A DNA stretch of 64,000 bases from Molanna angustata (lineage: Eukaryota > Arthropoda > Insecta > Trichoptera > Molannidae): contig OY754982.1 of assembly GCA_963576475.1 (NCBI GenBank), positions 6,097,201 to 6,161,200 on the forward strand, read 5' to 3'. Numbering within the stretch: the stretch's first letter is position 1; every line of letters begins with the position of its first letter. A model generated the notes under the pieces. The model was not told where the DNA came from and ran no database searches. It saw only the letters and a program-made list of their open reading frames with translations. The position numbers and the translations under genes were made by a program. Below are positions 41,426 through 55,945 of the stretch, one piece after another.

Positions 41426-42399
41426 ACCATCGAAAGAAGTCTCTAAAAACGTATTTAAAAGAATATTTGTCACACCATTATAGAAAAAATGAAAAAAAAA
41501 ACATTTTTGTACATATACTTACCTACTTACAAAAAAAATGCAAATAAACACAGTATATTGTACTCGTATTTAAAGTTGTGTAAGTATAAAATTTATAACC
41601 CAGAAATATGATAAACTACATTTTTATTCAAAAAATAACTGAAAAATGATGTTTTTCGACATGTAAAAATTATGTACAGTTGTAGCCAAACATCTTGAAC
41701 TATTAGCCGAGAAGAGGGGCGATTTGCACATAAACCAACGAAGCAAAAAGAGACAAATTTGCGTTCTGCGCAACCGGAAGCTCGTTCAAGATGTTTTGAA
41801 AATTATATATTTTGTAATATTTCATAGTATTGAAGTACTTCACAAAACCACGTTAGAACTAGAAAAGATTCATTTTGTCAGAACGATGAATTCGTTTTCG
41901 TCATATCAACTCATTCGTTTAAATTATTCAACATTGAATTATAGAAAAAAACTAGGAACTAAACCCATGACTTCCGGTTCATAGGACGGATGTCAACTCA
42001 CTGCACCACGATGTCCGTGAATAATTGATGCTGTATAACTCATTGTGTGTAAATAAGCAAGTAAAAAATGCGTCATGTGCGTTTAATAATAGTTCATAAT
42101 AATATGACAAATGGCTATATAATATTTAAACAGCCGTGGATAGCATATAATAATTATATAAATAACTTAACTTTAATACTATATTTATATACAGAGTCAA
42201 ACAGTAAACGCTAATGTCAACGTTGCAATGACGTCATAAAAAACAATTATTAATATCAAGTAAATATTGATCAATCAATCAATAATTGCGACGTTAAAGG
42301 TTGATTTTCGTTCGTGCACCGACGCACGCATTAAGGTGAGTTACTGCGCCTAAAAAGGCAACATTCAGAATGGGTGGTGAATTTTGAGAGTTAATAATA
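41426..42399. other. No gene seen; tRNA-like head at 41955-42018
   Basis: AT-rich DNA. On the minus strand 42018-41955 reads CGGACATCGTGGTGCAGTG with a TGGTGCAGTG A-box-like element and a GGGTTTAGTTCC B-box-like element, so it may be a SINE head. Nothing else is recognisable. Confidence 0.4.
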
Positions 42400-42490
42400 A
42401 TAATTAACACTTCCTTGCACCTTGCGCAAGTGGCGAGTTTATTGTCGAATGTCAATTTCTTCCAAATAACCAGTGTTTCCAGCCCAGGTA
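42400..42490 (+). repeat. Interspersed repeat, copy 1 (also at 54190)
   Basis: GCAAGTGGCGAGTTTATTGT and TTCTTCCAAATAACCAG followed by TGTTTCCAGCCCAG match 54190-54290. Both copies are preceded by (TAA)n. In the second copy, CGCCACTTGGGCCC and GTGCAAGTGGCG form a hairpin. Probably the end of an unidentified retroelement. Confidence 0.6.
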
Positions 42491-42529
42491 AGCAATATTT
42501 GCGTGATAAATTAATTTAAATAAATATCT

Positions 42530-42592
42530 CCTCTGTTGAGGATAGAACCCAGGACGCCACGGCGGTAAGCTGAGTTGTTATCTTGTCGGTTG
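42530..42592 (-). mobile_element. tRNA-like SINE-head fragment
   Basis: On the minus strand the sequence has TACCGCCGTGGCGTCCTGGG and a B-box-like GGGTTCTATCC. Weak and isolated. Confidence 0.3.
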
Positions 42593-42693
42593 TATTTTCG
42601 ATTAGGTACCTGGCTCTTACGGGCTCTTATGTACAGAATTATACAAATAAATAAATGAATTGATTAAATGTAAAACGTGAATCTCTCAATTCT

Positions 42694-42859
42694 GCCCCCC
42701 TAGACAACGTGTCATTTAGTTCAAGAAAAGAAACAAGAAAAGGTAACTCAATGTATGGAAGTGACAGTTGCCAATCACGTGACAACTGTCACTTCCATAC
42801 ATTGAGTTATCTTTACTTGTTTCTTTTCTTGAGCTAAATGACACGTTGTCTAGGGGGGC
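42694..42859. mobile_element. Perfect-ended foldback element, 166 bp
   Basis: GCCCCCCTAGACAACGTGTC at 42694 is mirrored by its complement ending at 42859. The arms continue inward through CAAGAAAAGAAACAAG and AACTCAATGTATGGAAGTGA to a 12-bp centre containing CACGTG. Only a few arm mismatches exist. No clear target duplication could be assigned. A non-autonomous foldback or MITE-like unit. Confidence 0.75.
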
Positions 42860-42944
42860 TGGTGCGTATTCATTTTTTAACCTATCTATGATTTTTTTGG
42901 TTTAAATTTATGTATATTCAGTCATGTTGTTATCATTTTATATA

Positions 42945-43600
42945 ATATGTTGGTATCTATATTATGCTGTTTTAACCTTGTAGATAGTTCTTACTTTTTA
43001 TATAATATGTTGGTATCTATATTATGTTGTTTTAACCTTGTAGATAGTTCTTACTTTTTATATAATATGTTGGTATCTATATTATGTTGTTTTAACCTTG
43101 TAGATAGTTCTTACTTTTTATATAATATGTTGGTATCTATATTATGTTGTTTTAACCTTGTAGATAGTTCTTACTTTTTATATAATATGTTGGTATCTAT
43201 ATTATGTTGTTTTAACCTTGTAGATAGTTCTTACTTTTTATATAATATGTTGGTATCTATATTATGTTGTTTTAACCTTGTAGATAGTTCTTACTTTTTA
43301 TATAATATGTTGGTATCTATATTATGTTGTTTTAACCTTGTAGATAGTTCTTACTTTTTATATAATATGTTGGTATCTATATTATGTTGTTTTAACCTTG
43401 TAGATAGTTCTTACTTTTTATATAATATGTTGGTATCTATATTATGTTGTTTTAACCTTGTAGATAGTTCTTACTTTTTATATAATATGTTGGTATCTAT
43501 ATTATGTTGTTTTAACCTTGTAGATAGTTCTTACTTTTTATATAATATGTTGGTATCTATATTATGTTGTTTTAACCTTGTAGATAGTTCTTACTTCCTC
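42945..43600 (+). repeat. 60-bp minisatellite, 11 nearly perfect copies
   Basis: Eleven units of exactly 60 bp, identical except for one base in the first unit (ATGCTG for ATGTTG). Because 60 is a multiple of three and the unit has no stop in one frame, a 254-codon open frame results, with a 20-residue repeat starting MLVSIL. There is no other evidence for a protein. Confidence 0.97.
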
Positions 43601-43934
43601 CAAAAAATCTCTTTCAACTGCCAAATAAGAACAGCACGCCAAAATCACCTTTTCTATATACCATATTGCAGAACAAATTACGCACATAACAATTATATAA
43701 ACAGATGTTAAACTATTACAATAGTCTTGCTTGACTATCAACCGGATATATTAAACCAACGCAGACATTGATGAAACGTCAATTACGCGCAGTTATTGTT
43801 AATATTATTGGTTAACAATCAAACCAATCATCTTTAATATCCTATATCCATTCAATATCAATTACCCTTCGCTTTCCCCCGCATACACTCACTATTTACG
43901 TACTTAATAACTCTACTACTCAAAATCTATATAT
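43601..43934. other. No gene seen
   Basis: AT-rich sequence between the minisatellite and the next repeat. GATGAAACGTCAAT at 43771 resembles part of the PLE motif but lacks core and stem II. Confidence 0.4.
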
Positions 43935-46717
<2,783 letters not shown>

Positions 46718-46852
46718 TTGAACGTAATTCTTTGAGAGCTCGGGCTTCGTTTCTTGTAATATTACTTTTAGGTGGAAGTGACTTTCTAAGAATGTGGCAT
46801 GTTTCTTGGCGAATAGTTTCAGCCATATTTTCGTTTAATTTATGTAACGCGG
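46718..46852 (-). other. Single-copy centre of the PLE palindrome
   Basis: 135 bp between arm ends TATCTGTAT (46709-46717) and ATACAGATA (46853-46861). On the minus strand it encodes the PLE stretch HKLNENMAETIRQETCHIL and on through NEARALKEL, so it belongs to the minus copy. The plus copy therefore begins 45 codons further into the gene than the minus copy. Confidence 0.85.
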
Positions 46853-46854
46853 AT

Positions 46855-48663
46855 ACAGATATAATTATACTTCCAGCGGATAAAGGCAATGCCACAGTGA
46901 TTATGAAAAGCGAAGAATATCACTCTAAAATGACTAATATATTAAATGATCCGGCATACAAACTTCATAACAAAAATCCAATTACATACCTAGAAAAAAC
47001 AACAAAATCTAAAATAATAGCATCAAAACTAAACGAAGACTTAAAGAAATCATTGATACCGCGCGAAAAATCATCCCGCTTCCCCAAATTGTATGGTTTA
47101 CCAAAAATCCATAAAGACAATGTTCCACTTAGGCCCATAGTGAGTTCAGTAGGATCGCCCCTCCAATCGCTTTCAAAATACCTATCGAAATATTTACAAC
47201 CGGATGTAGAACTAGCAAACTCTTACGTTAAAAACTCGGAACACTTCGTTAAAATAATAGAAGACCAAAAGTTAGAGAAAACAGATATTCTTGTTAGTTT
47301 TGATATTGTGTCACTTTTTACCAACATACCTACCGATGAGGCACTTTCCGCAGTAAAAGAAATTTGTGAACCATCAAAAGACATAACTGAATTGATAGAA
47401 CACTGCTTAAATAATACATTTTTCATTTATGACGATAAAATATACAAACAGATTAAAGGAGCACCAATGGGTTCGCCTCTTTCACCGCCGGTTGCAAATC
47501 TTTTTATGACAAAATTTGAAATAGACGCCTTAGAAAAATCACATTTGAAACCGAAACTCTGGATTAGATACGTGGATGATACGTTCATAATATGGCCCCA
47601 CGGATTGGAGGAACTAAACAAATTTCTAATTTATTTAAACGGGCTCCACAGCGATATAAAATTTACAATGGAATTAGAAAATAATAATCAAATACCATTT
47701 TTAGACGTCCTAGTTATTAAGAAGGATGACGGTAGCCTTGGTCATACGGTTTACCGGAAAGCCACACATACAGATAGATATCTACATGCATCCTCTAACC
47801 ATCACCCGGCACAAATTGCATCGGTAGCTAATACATTAGTTTCCAGAGCTATAAAAATAACCGACTCCGACCACCAACAAAATGAATTAAATAACCTCAA
47901 AAAAACCCTGCAATGTAATGGCTTCTCCAATTTTGTTATAAATAAAGCAGTCAAACGTCAAACTAATAAAAACGTCATAAAAAATGATAAAACTATTTCT
48001 GAAAAACCGTTAGCTACAGCTTTTTTACCATACATAAAAGGAACCACAGATAAAATCAGTCGCCTTCTAAATCAACATAATATTAGAACAGTCTTCAGAA
48101 CAGAAAATAAAATATCAACCCTTCTGCGAAATGTAAAAGACAAAATCCCTCTAGAGTCTCATGGCATATACGAAATACCATGTAAATCATGCGACAAGAC
48201 ATACGTGGGAAAAAGTAACAGAAAAATATCAGCCAGGGTCGCGGAGCATAGAGTGGATTCAAACAATAAAAAATTAACGTCTTCACTAGTCCAACATACT
48301 CTGAACGAAGGACATCAAATCGATTTCGATAATGCACGCGTAGTTGCAAGTATTAACACAGAAACAGTAAGAATTTATAGAGAGGCAATCGAAATTTACA
48401 AAAGGAAGAATGTCGTGAATAATCGAGACGATGGTGTACGTCTCCCGCTGGCCTGGAAAAATATCTTACATAAAAATAGAATCGACAATAAAAATAAAAA
48501 TAACATTATAAAACATTCATTAAATACCTCAGAAATTGACAGCAATAAAAATCCCATTACAGTAAACCCATTAAATGTTAAACGCCAAACAAATAAAATT
48601 AATACAATAGATACATCATTAAGCGTGAGGCGAATCACCAGAAGCCAGTCAAAAAGCCATTAA
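46855..48663 (+). CDS. Penelope-like reverse transcriptase/GIY-YIG protein, plus copy (5' partial)
   Basis: About 602 codons from TDIIILPADKGNATV at the palindrome edge to the stop at 48661-48663. The open frame extends upstream to 46675, but that part is antisense of the other arm. RT landmarks: RFPKLYGLPKIHKD, RPIVSSVGSPLQSLSKYL, FDIVSLFTNIP, APMGSPLSPPVANLFM and the catalytic YVDD at 47569-47580, where the minus copy has YLDD. The endonuclease starts at 48163 with GIYEIPCKSC, then TYVGKS, SARVAEH and a C-terminal RIYREAIEIYKRKN. The last roughly 70 residues are K/N-rich and end SVRRITRSQSKSH. The N-terminal part of a full PLE ORF is absent. Confidence 0.93.
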   Translation, partial: TDIIILPADKGNATVIMKSEEYHSKMTNILNDPAYKLHNKNPITYLEKTTKSKIIASKLNEDLKKSLIPREKSSRFPKLYGLPKIHKDNVPLRPIVSSVGSPLQSLSKYLSKYLQPDVELANSYVKNSEHFVKIIEDQKLEKTDILVSFDIVSLFTNIPTDEALSAVKEICEPSKDITELIEHCLNNTFFIYDDKIYKQIKGAPMGSPLSPPVANLFMTKFEIDALEKSHLKPKLWIRYVDDTFIIWPHGLEELNKFLIYLNGLHSDIKFTMELENNNQIPFLDVLVIKKDDGSLGHTVYRKATHTDRYLHASSNHHPAQIASVANTLVSRAIKITDSDHQQNELNNLKKTLQCNGFSNFVINKAVKRQTNKNVIKNDKTISEKPLATAFLPYIKGTTDKISRLLNQHNIRTVFRTENKISTLLRNVKDKIPLESHGIYEIPCKSCDKTYVGKSNRKISARVAEHRVDSNNKKLTSSLVQHTLNEGHQIDFDNARVVASINTETVRIYREAIEIYKRKNVVNNRDDGVRLPLAWKNILHKNRIDNKNKNNIIKHSLNTSEIDSNKNPITVNPLNVKRQTNKINTIDTSLSVRRITRSQSKSH

Positions 48664-48796
48664 GGCGAACAAAAGCGGGGAAAACCCATCTACCCCAACA
48701 GTTTAAACTTTAACTTTCCAATCTTCACTTGGTGCTAGGTTCTCGGCTCGAACGGACGTGCTTGCACTGACACACGAAGCGAGAATCTATCAACAA

Positions 48797-48838
48797 GGCC
48801 CTGAAGATGCCTGGTGTGATCCAGGCGAAACGTCGGTT
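48797..48838 (+). ncRNA. Hammerhead-ribozyme-like motif, PLE family 4, right arm
   Basis: Stem I GGCC (48797-48800) with GGTT (48835-48838; two GC and two GU pairs), core CTGAAGA (48801-48807) matching CUGANGA exactly, one T, stem II GCCTGG-TGTGAT-CCAGGC, GAA (48827-48829), self-complementary ACGT (48830-48833), C 48834 as predicted cleavage base. It lies about 100 bp before the (TA)n, at the 3' end of the element. Confidence 0.68.
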
Positions 48839-48935
48839 GACGAAAGATCCTTCCAAGGATCTGATTTTGACGCGGGATAACCCCAAAGATAATAATAATT
48901 TCATATTTTCAAATACCCGTGAAAACCTTTCTAGT

Positions 48936-50030
<1,095 letters not shown>

Positions 50031-50033
50031 CAG

Positions 50034-51048
50034 TGCCCCGTTCCACCATTGTACTTTTCAACTTTTCACTTTTCGCTTTGCGATTTGAGAATTTCGCAAA
50101 GTGCAAAGCGTTCGCGTTCCACGAAAAAAAAATGGTCACTTTGCGGCGTCGCCAAACATTTACAAAGTCTTTTCAATTGACGCTAGCGACACCTAGTGAT
50201 AACTTAGTATTACCGAGTGTTTCGCGCGTAGCGTACACAATCATTTTTGACACCGTTCGTTCTTGTCTGTTCTGTGATTTCGTTGTTGTTGTTGTTAGAA
50301 AATGAGCCGAAAGACAATATTAAGAAAAAAATAGCCGTGTTGGAGATAATTAATGAAAAGAAAGTAGTTATTTTTGGAGTAATTAGTGACACACTCACTA
50401 ATACAGTGAAACAACAGGTGCTTCACTGAATTATTTGCTGTTGAGGAGACAATCATTTGCTTCTCTTAGTGCTGTTCTGTACCTTAAAATATGTGTAAAT
50501 GAGTAGTGAAATAATCATATAAACTTAGAAAAAGCGGACATAATAATCATATAAACATAGTTTAAATTACCTAAAAAAATCAGAATAAATCGTGTACTTA
50601 ATCAAGACATATTCACACTGAGTGCTATTTATGCCGAAAGTATTCGAGGAACTGCGTAGGTAAAATATTTTCTAAATTTATCCTTTCTCTATAATTTCTT
50701 ACAACCCCGTCTTCCTCATCCCTTTCTAACAATAATTTATGCAAAATTTTATAATAAATTAACTCAAAAATTCTAAACAAACAACTTCTACTTTCACAAC
50801 TCGACGAATGGCAAATTTGAAATGTCAAAATATTCTTTTCAATTCATTCGCAAGGTTTGCAAAGTTTTTTATGAAAAGTAGCGATGGTGGAACAGAACGG
50901 CTTATTTGCTTTGCAATAGGCTTCTACTTTTCGCTTTGCACATTGCAACTTTTACTTTGCGAAAAAATGTAATGGTGGAACGAAAACAAGCCGACGAATT
51001 GCAAAGTGCAAAGCGCAAAGTTGAAAAGTACGATGGTGGAACGGGGCA
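50034..51048. mobile_element. Terminal-inverted-repeat DNA transposon, about 1.0 kb, flanked by CAG
   Basis: TGCCCCGTTCCACCATTGTA at the left and its near-complement (ACGATGGTGGAACGGGGCA) at the right are inverted. CAG at 50031-50033 and 51049-51051 is a plausible 3-bp target duplication. Inside each end are clustered TTTGCACTTTGC/GCAAAGTGCAAAGC subterminal motifs, which often bind transposase. The interior has no recognisable transposase, so it is non-autonomous. A 3-bp duplication would fit the PIF/Harbinger superfamily, but that is a guess. Confidence 0.7.
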
Positions 51049-51173
51049 CAGATCTCTAGTTCAGATATTCACTACCAATTGGCATTATTGCGATTTGTAT
51101 TTTTTTCAAATTAATTAAAAAAAAATCCGAAACATTAATCCCTGATTGTGAAAAATATTTTTTTTTTGTTTAA

Positions 51174-51847
51174 GAGGGTGACTGCTGCCAACGTACCTAT
51201 ATTTTCAATTTTAATTTGCATCATTATTACAAAACGAATCATTTTGAAAAAATAACCTAGTTAGTTTGGATATTAATAAAGAAAAATATACCTTAACTTT
51301 TTAATTATGTTCTGTATATATTCTTGTAGGAAAATAATAAGCAAACCCCGATTTTTGACATTTATCTTAAATTTCTAAAAACTATAAGGTATAGAGCATT
51401 ATATTTTTTTATAAATTAAAGAAGATCAAAATATTTGGAAAAATACGATGAAACGTTGCATTAATGCATCACCTTAAGTTAACAAACTAAAAAAACGGTT
51501 ATTTCGCAATGGCGCTTTTTAGGTTTATTTAGGTACTAAACCTGCTGCATTAATGCAAAGTCACATCATATTTTTCTATATATTTTTGTCATCTTTATTT
51601 AAATAAAATATGTTGAACTACTTACGCCATATATTTTATTAAAAATATAAGATAAACGTTGAAAATCGGGGTATGCCATTATTTTTCTACAAGAATTTAT
51701 ACAGAACATTATCAAAAAGTAAAGATATATTTTTCTTTATTAATACCCAAACTATCTAAATTATTTTTTTCACAACGATTTGATAAGAAATAATGATGGT
51801 ATGTATATCAAAATTGAAAAATAGCTACGTTGGCAGCAGTTCCCCCC
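51174..51847. mobile_element. Foldback element flanked by TTAA (piggyBac-like target)
   Basis: TTAA lies at 51170-51173 and 51848-51851. The ends GAGGGTGACTGCTGCCAACG and GGGGGGAACTGCTGCCAACG (minus strand) are inverted repeats. The arms stay complementary for about 300 bp each, for example AACATAATTAAAAAG/CTTTTTGATAATGTT and the CCCCGATTTTT segments. TTAA duplication is diagnostic of piggyBac-type transposition. No transposase frame is present. Confidence 0.75.
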
Positions 51848-51851
51848 TTAA

Positions 51852-52499
51852 TGTCACTATGAAAATAAAGGTGCGATGTGTATTTTTTTGTTCTCTTGGT
51901 GGTATATTTCATAAAAAAAATTAATTAAAGCCTACTAAAGGCCCCATTGATCGATTGTCGTGTAGACGACAGTTTGTGTACGAATTGTGTGGTAGCTCGC
52001 TGCTAATTTTCTCCGAGGTGGCAATACGGAATGTTGCGTGAAATTACATCCAAGTACAACTCTCAACTATTGCGAGATGCAGAAGCTGTAGGTGCCTACC
52101 TACTGTGTGTAGTCTATATGCAAATGAGGGCTCTAAATGTCATACGATCGCTGGGCTAATATATACCTACACACCACAAACACCGCACACATCACATACC
52201 TACTACATACCGTCCATTTAAAATGTCAAATCACGTCGTTATAATTATTATCACTTAGCACACCATTTTCATTTTGTATGTTTGTACATTCATTTCGCAT
52301 TGTTACAGTAGGTACGAAAGTTTGGTCTATTGGACGTATTGTATTGGTTTATCCTCCATAGGCTCCAGCTCCAACATCCAACTGTAGTCACTGTTGGATG
52401 TTAAAAAGAGAATACCCTCAACTCCACAACAGGAAAAGTACAAAAAGAAATTTTGAAGGTAAAAGAAAGCGTTAATTCAAAGACTGTTTCTGTTATTTT
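51852..52499. other. No gene seen
   Basis: GC content is locally higher around 51940-52150. GTCGTGTAGACGAC at 51958 is a small hairpin, and CATCCAACTGTAGTCACTGT with TTGGATG at 52375 forms another. No recognisable gene. Confidence 0.4.
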
Positions 52500-52762
52500 T
52501 ATTGACAAACATTTTTTCAACATCTCAATAGAGACGAAGTTGGGATATTGTAAAAGAACCAGGAATTGAGGCACCTACAGGGCTTACGACCTGGTTTACG
52601 TGATCACTTTATGCGCTTAAAGTGATCACGTAAGCGCATAAAGTGATCACGTAAACCAGCCGATGACAGGTCGTAAGCCCTGTAGGTGCCTCAAGTTCCT
52701 GGTTCTTCTACAATATCCCAACTTCGTCTCTATTGAGATGTTAAAAAATGTTTGTCAATAAA
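52500..52762. repeat. Long palindrome with a nested palindromic centre
   Basis: Arms of about 120 bp: TTGACAAACATTTTTTCAAC at the left and GTTAAAAAATGTTTGTCAA at the right, continuing through ATAGAGACGAAGTTGGGATA and GAGGCACCTACAGGGCTTAC. The centre (about 52599-52660) repeats AAGTGATCACGTAA three times in alternating orientation. It is foldback-like. A target duplication was not found. Confidence 0.75.
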
Positions 52763-54189
52763 AACATCATTTGACGCCCGAAAGGGGAATCCAATGTTTG
52801 CGTATATGCAATTAAAAAAGAATATTCGACTGTTACTGTGTTTTTATAAAGCATTATCAACTTTCTTGTCCTATTTTTAAGATTAACCCATGTTTAAGTA
52901 GTTTAATAACATTGTAACAAAATAATATTGATATAATAAACGGTCTTTTTAAGGTTTTAACTCATTTTGTACAAAAACCTTACGTGATGGAAAAAAACCA
53001 ATGTCATTTTTGAAATCAGCACCAAAGACTACATAAAAATATTAAAACTAAAACAATTTTCAAAAATATTTTTTTACTGGCCTGTGTAATTTAACAAACT
53101 CATTTCATGAAAATTTTCCATACGATATTTGAATACTTTATCGAATGTGTTGGTAGTGAGGACTGAGGAGTATAGCGTTGGCCACAACACACTCGTATAT
53201 ATTATATTTATGTTACTGATACGTAGATTACATACTTCAAATATTGACTGATATGTACCTAATTGTTATATAGATCATCTGTACAAATGGATTTGGTCTT
53301 TTTGCGTTTATTTCATAATGTATTTTTATTGTACATTTTATAAGAATAATGAATAATAAATAAATAAATAATTCATTAGTGATTCGTTTTAATGGACAAA
53401 GAGGTCACATATATACGTATATTGGTATATATCGATCGACATTATAATCCGCGATTAACAAAGAAACCGGCGGACATATTGTTCAATAAGGACATTAGAG
53501 ACATAAAACGCGGTCAAATATAAAAATGTACAAGTAAATAAGGCGTAAACACATCGACCTAATTTTACCAGTCAAACGAAGTACTTAGCCAACAAAACTG
53601 GGTCGGTGAACTTACGCTTTTATTTTTTCGGGTCCTCGTCTGTCGCACGCAATTTTGAACGATACTAAATAATATATTAAATATCAAAATATGAACCACT
53701 AACACTGATACTAATATCCACTCAAACAGTAATATTTTCAGGGCAGCAGTACCTATTACTCTTTCAGAAAATGCGCTATAATAATGTTGACTTGATAAGT
53801 GCGTGCGCCGTTCACCGAAATGTGTCGGAGCTTACAGCGAACTGTGTATCGAAAATTTTGTTGTGGTTGAAATCGTTCCCTTTAAAGTGTGTTGGACGGG
53901 ATTTGAACAAGGGAGCGATACCAACCTTAAAATGTCATCTTGATGAATCCGCTTCTGTCACAAATTAATAACACATAACAATTAGGTTATACACTTATAA
54001 CTGGACACATGATGATGATGATGAAAAACGAGTATTAAAGCGATGGCGTGATGATAATTTTGCGACGAAACGAGACTATTTTCGTGCGACGATACGAATC
54101 CATATTGTTCGTTAAATGTGGCAACACTTCCAAACCTTTATTCTACCAAAGGTAATGAATGTCACCTACATCAATAGACATAAGTAATA
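52763..54189. other. No gene seen
   Basis: AT-rich DNA. At 53185-53205 GTTGGCCACAACACACTCGT is the inverted left-end motif of the satellite-bearing repeat family. The 65-codon frame at 53771-53968 has no recognisable domain. Confidence 0.4.
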
Positions 54190-54290
54190 ATAATAATAAT
54201 AGATTCGCCACTTGGGCCCTGTGCAAGTGGCGAGTCTATTGTGGAATGGAAATTTCTTCCAACTAAACAGTGTTTCCAGCCCAGAGAAAC
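54190..54290 (+). repeat. Interspersed repeat, copy 2 (also at 42400)
   Basis: (TAA)n, then a hairpin made of CGCCACTTGGGCCCTGTG and CAAGTGGCG, then GAAATTTCTTCCAACTAAAC and AGTGTTTCCAGCCCAG, matching 42400-42490. Confidence 0.6.
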
Positions 54291-54719
54291 AATATTCAAA
54301 ATAATTGTCTACAACTCGTCGCCGTGTAGGTACTTCTCATTAACAGTTTAAAGAAGTTTCGATACAAGACGAAATATAAATATTTCACGTTATTATCAGC
54401 TAAAACTTCGCGCCGTGCGCATATTGTACCCAAACCTTAATTTGTAAGTGGTGTGATAGTTGTAAGCAGTTGTGGAAGAATTTTGGCGGAAATTCAAGTG
54501 TTTTAATTTTACCATCATTCGATACCAAACGTTGGAATAAATAATTGAACATTATTACGGATGGAGAAGGCAGCGGTGGGAGGATTGGTATGGATAGTCA
54601 GGTCGTTAAAAATCAAATTGAAGTACATAACATACGAGTAGTTGATTCGAATAGTGAAGATGAATTATTGTACCTAAACCAAATTTCAGGAGACCACAAA
54701 ATTGAAGAAGTTCAGATGA
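54291..54719. other. No gene assigned
   Basis: A short frame from ATG 54560 (MEKAAVGGLVWIVRS...) ends after about 30 codons. GC is slightly raised. No domain is recognisable and no splice model could be built. Confidence 0.3.
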
Positions 54720-55205
54720 TTTGAAGATTGGTACACCAATTTAAGGAGTGAAGACTATTGGTCCATCGAATTCGAGAGGTGAAGTCAACCTACATATATA
54801 CCAAATTCGATGAAGAGTGAAAACAATATTGATACATCAAAGTCGAGGAGTGAAGACAACCGATACACCAAATTCAATGAAGAGTGCGAATAATTGGTAC
54901 ATCAAATTGAAGGATTGAAGACAATCGATACACTTCATTTGAGAAGTGTATCTGGTAATGCATAACGCCCAGTGCCACTTCAGAAAGAACGAAGTGAGGG
55001 ACATCCGCAGTTTTACATTCATTATGATGATTTGAGGAGTGAAGGCAATCGTATATCATCAAATTCGAGGTTTACATTCAAATGATGATTTGAGGAGTGA
55101 AGACAATTGGTTCACATGATTCGAGTGAAGACAATCGGTACACAAAATTCAAGGAGTGAAGGCAATTGGTACAATAAATTTGAGGAGTGAATACAAAAAG
55201 TAAAC
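54720..55205 (+). repeat. Decayed minisatellite, unit about 40 bp
   Basis: GAGGAGTGAAGACAATCG-type phrases alternate with GGTACACCAAATTC-type phrases roughly every 40 bp, about a dozen times, with many substitutions and indels. A unique insert with ATGCATAACGCCCAGTGCC lies at about 54955-55010. Confidence 0.7.
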
Positions 55206-55945
55206 CTAATTGGAAATGAATAATATAAATTTAGTTTTCCTCGGGCTTGAGGAAAAAGACTATTATGTATCAAATTTCAATATACAAGATAAACAACTCT
55301 ATGACAATATGAATTGCGCCCGATTTCAAGAACGAAATAAGAGGAAGATTTATAGAAAAAAAAAGAACTCGTTTATAATTAAAGGTCACGGGTTCGATTA
55401 CCGGTGGAGACAGTTTTTAATTGTGTTTAAGCCTGGATATGTGAGAATAGTAAAGTAAGTAAAAATATAGGTATAGTAAAAAACAAACAAGACTCAATTT
55501 TCTACAAAAAATATTCCTTTTAACAGAATGATCGTTTCGCCTAGTAGAACATTACATATTGTTTCTATTTTGTCAGTGTTGACGGTACCTACTGATACAG
55601 CAGAACTCCATCCAAGAGTTTTTATAAAATTAAACACATTGGTTTTTGTACTATATAAATAGATTATTTGATCGTATCGGCTGATTAGGCCTTTATTGAC
55701 TGATGATTTAAAAAAAATCCTAACATTATCTTGTCTCATTTTGTGCCTGTAAAACAGTTCAATTTTACAATTTAAATTTTTAATTATTTTTTTAATTTAC
55801 TGAGTATGTACGATGGTCCAGACCATAGAACAAATTTTAATGTTAAACTGCTACATAACAAATTGACAACAACGGGTGTGCATATTATGATAAAACTAAT
55901 AATACTAGAATAATGACATTTCAAAATTTACTTTATCGGTTTATA
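55206..55945. other. No gene seen; SINE fragment at 55380-55460
   Basis: At 55388-55460 the plus strand has B box GGTTCGATTACC, then GTGGAGACAGTTTTTAATTG and GCCTGGATATGTGAGAA. This matches the middle of the SINE seen at 1968-2180 (B box, GGAGACAC, GTCTGGATCTGTGA). The A-box half is missing. The rest shows no gene. Confidence 0.5.

Noticed and set aside
42947..43711. 254-codon repeat protein
   Set aside because: The frame exists because the 60-bp period is divisible by three; codon pattern and context give no support for a gene.
43765..43790. GATGAAACGTCAAT as another PLE hammerhead
   Set aside because: It lacks the core and stem II; only the GAAACGTC word matches.
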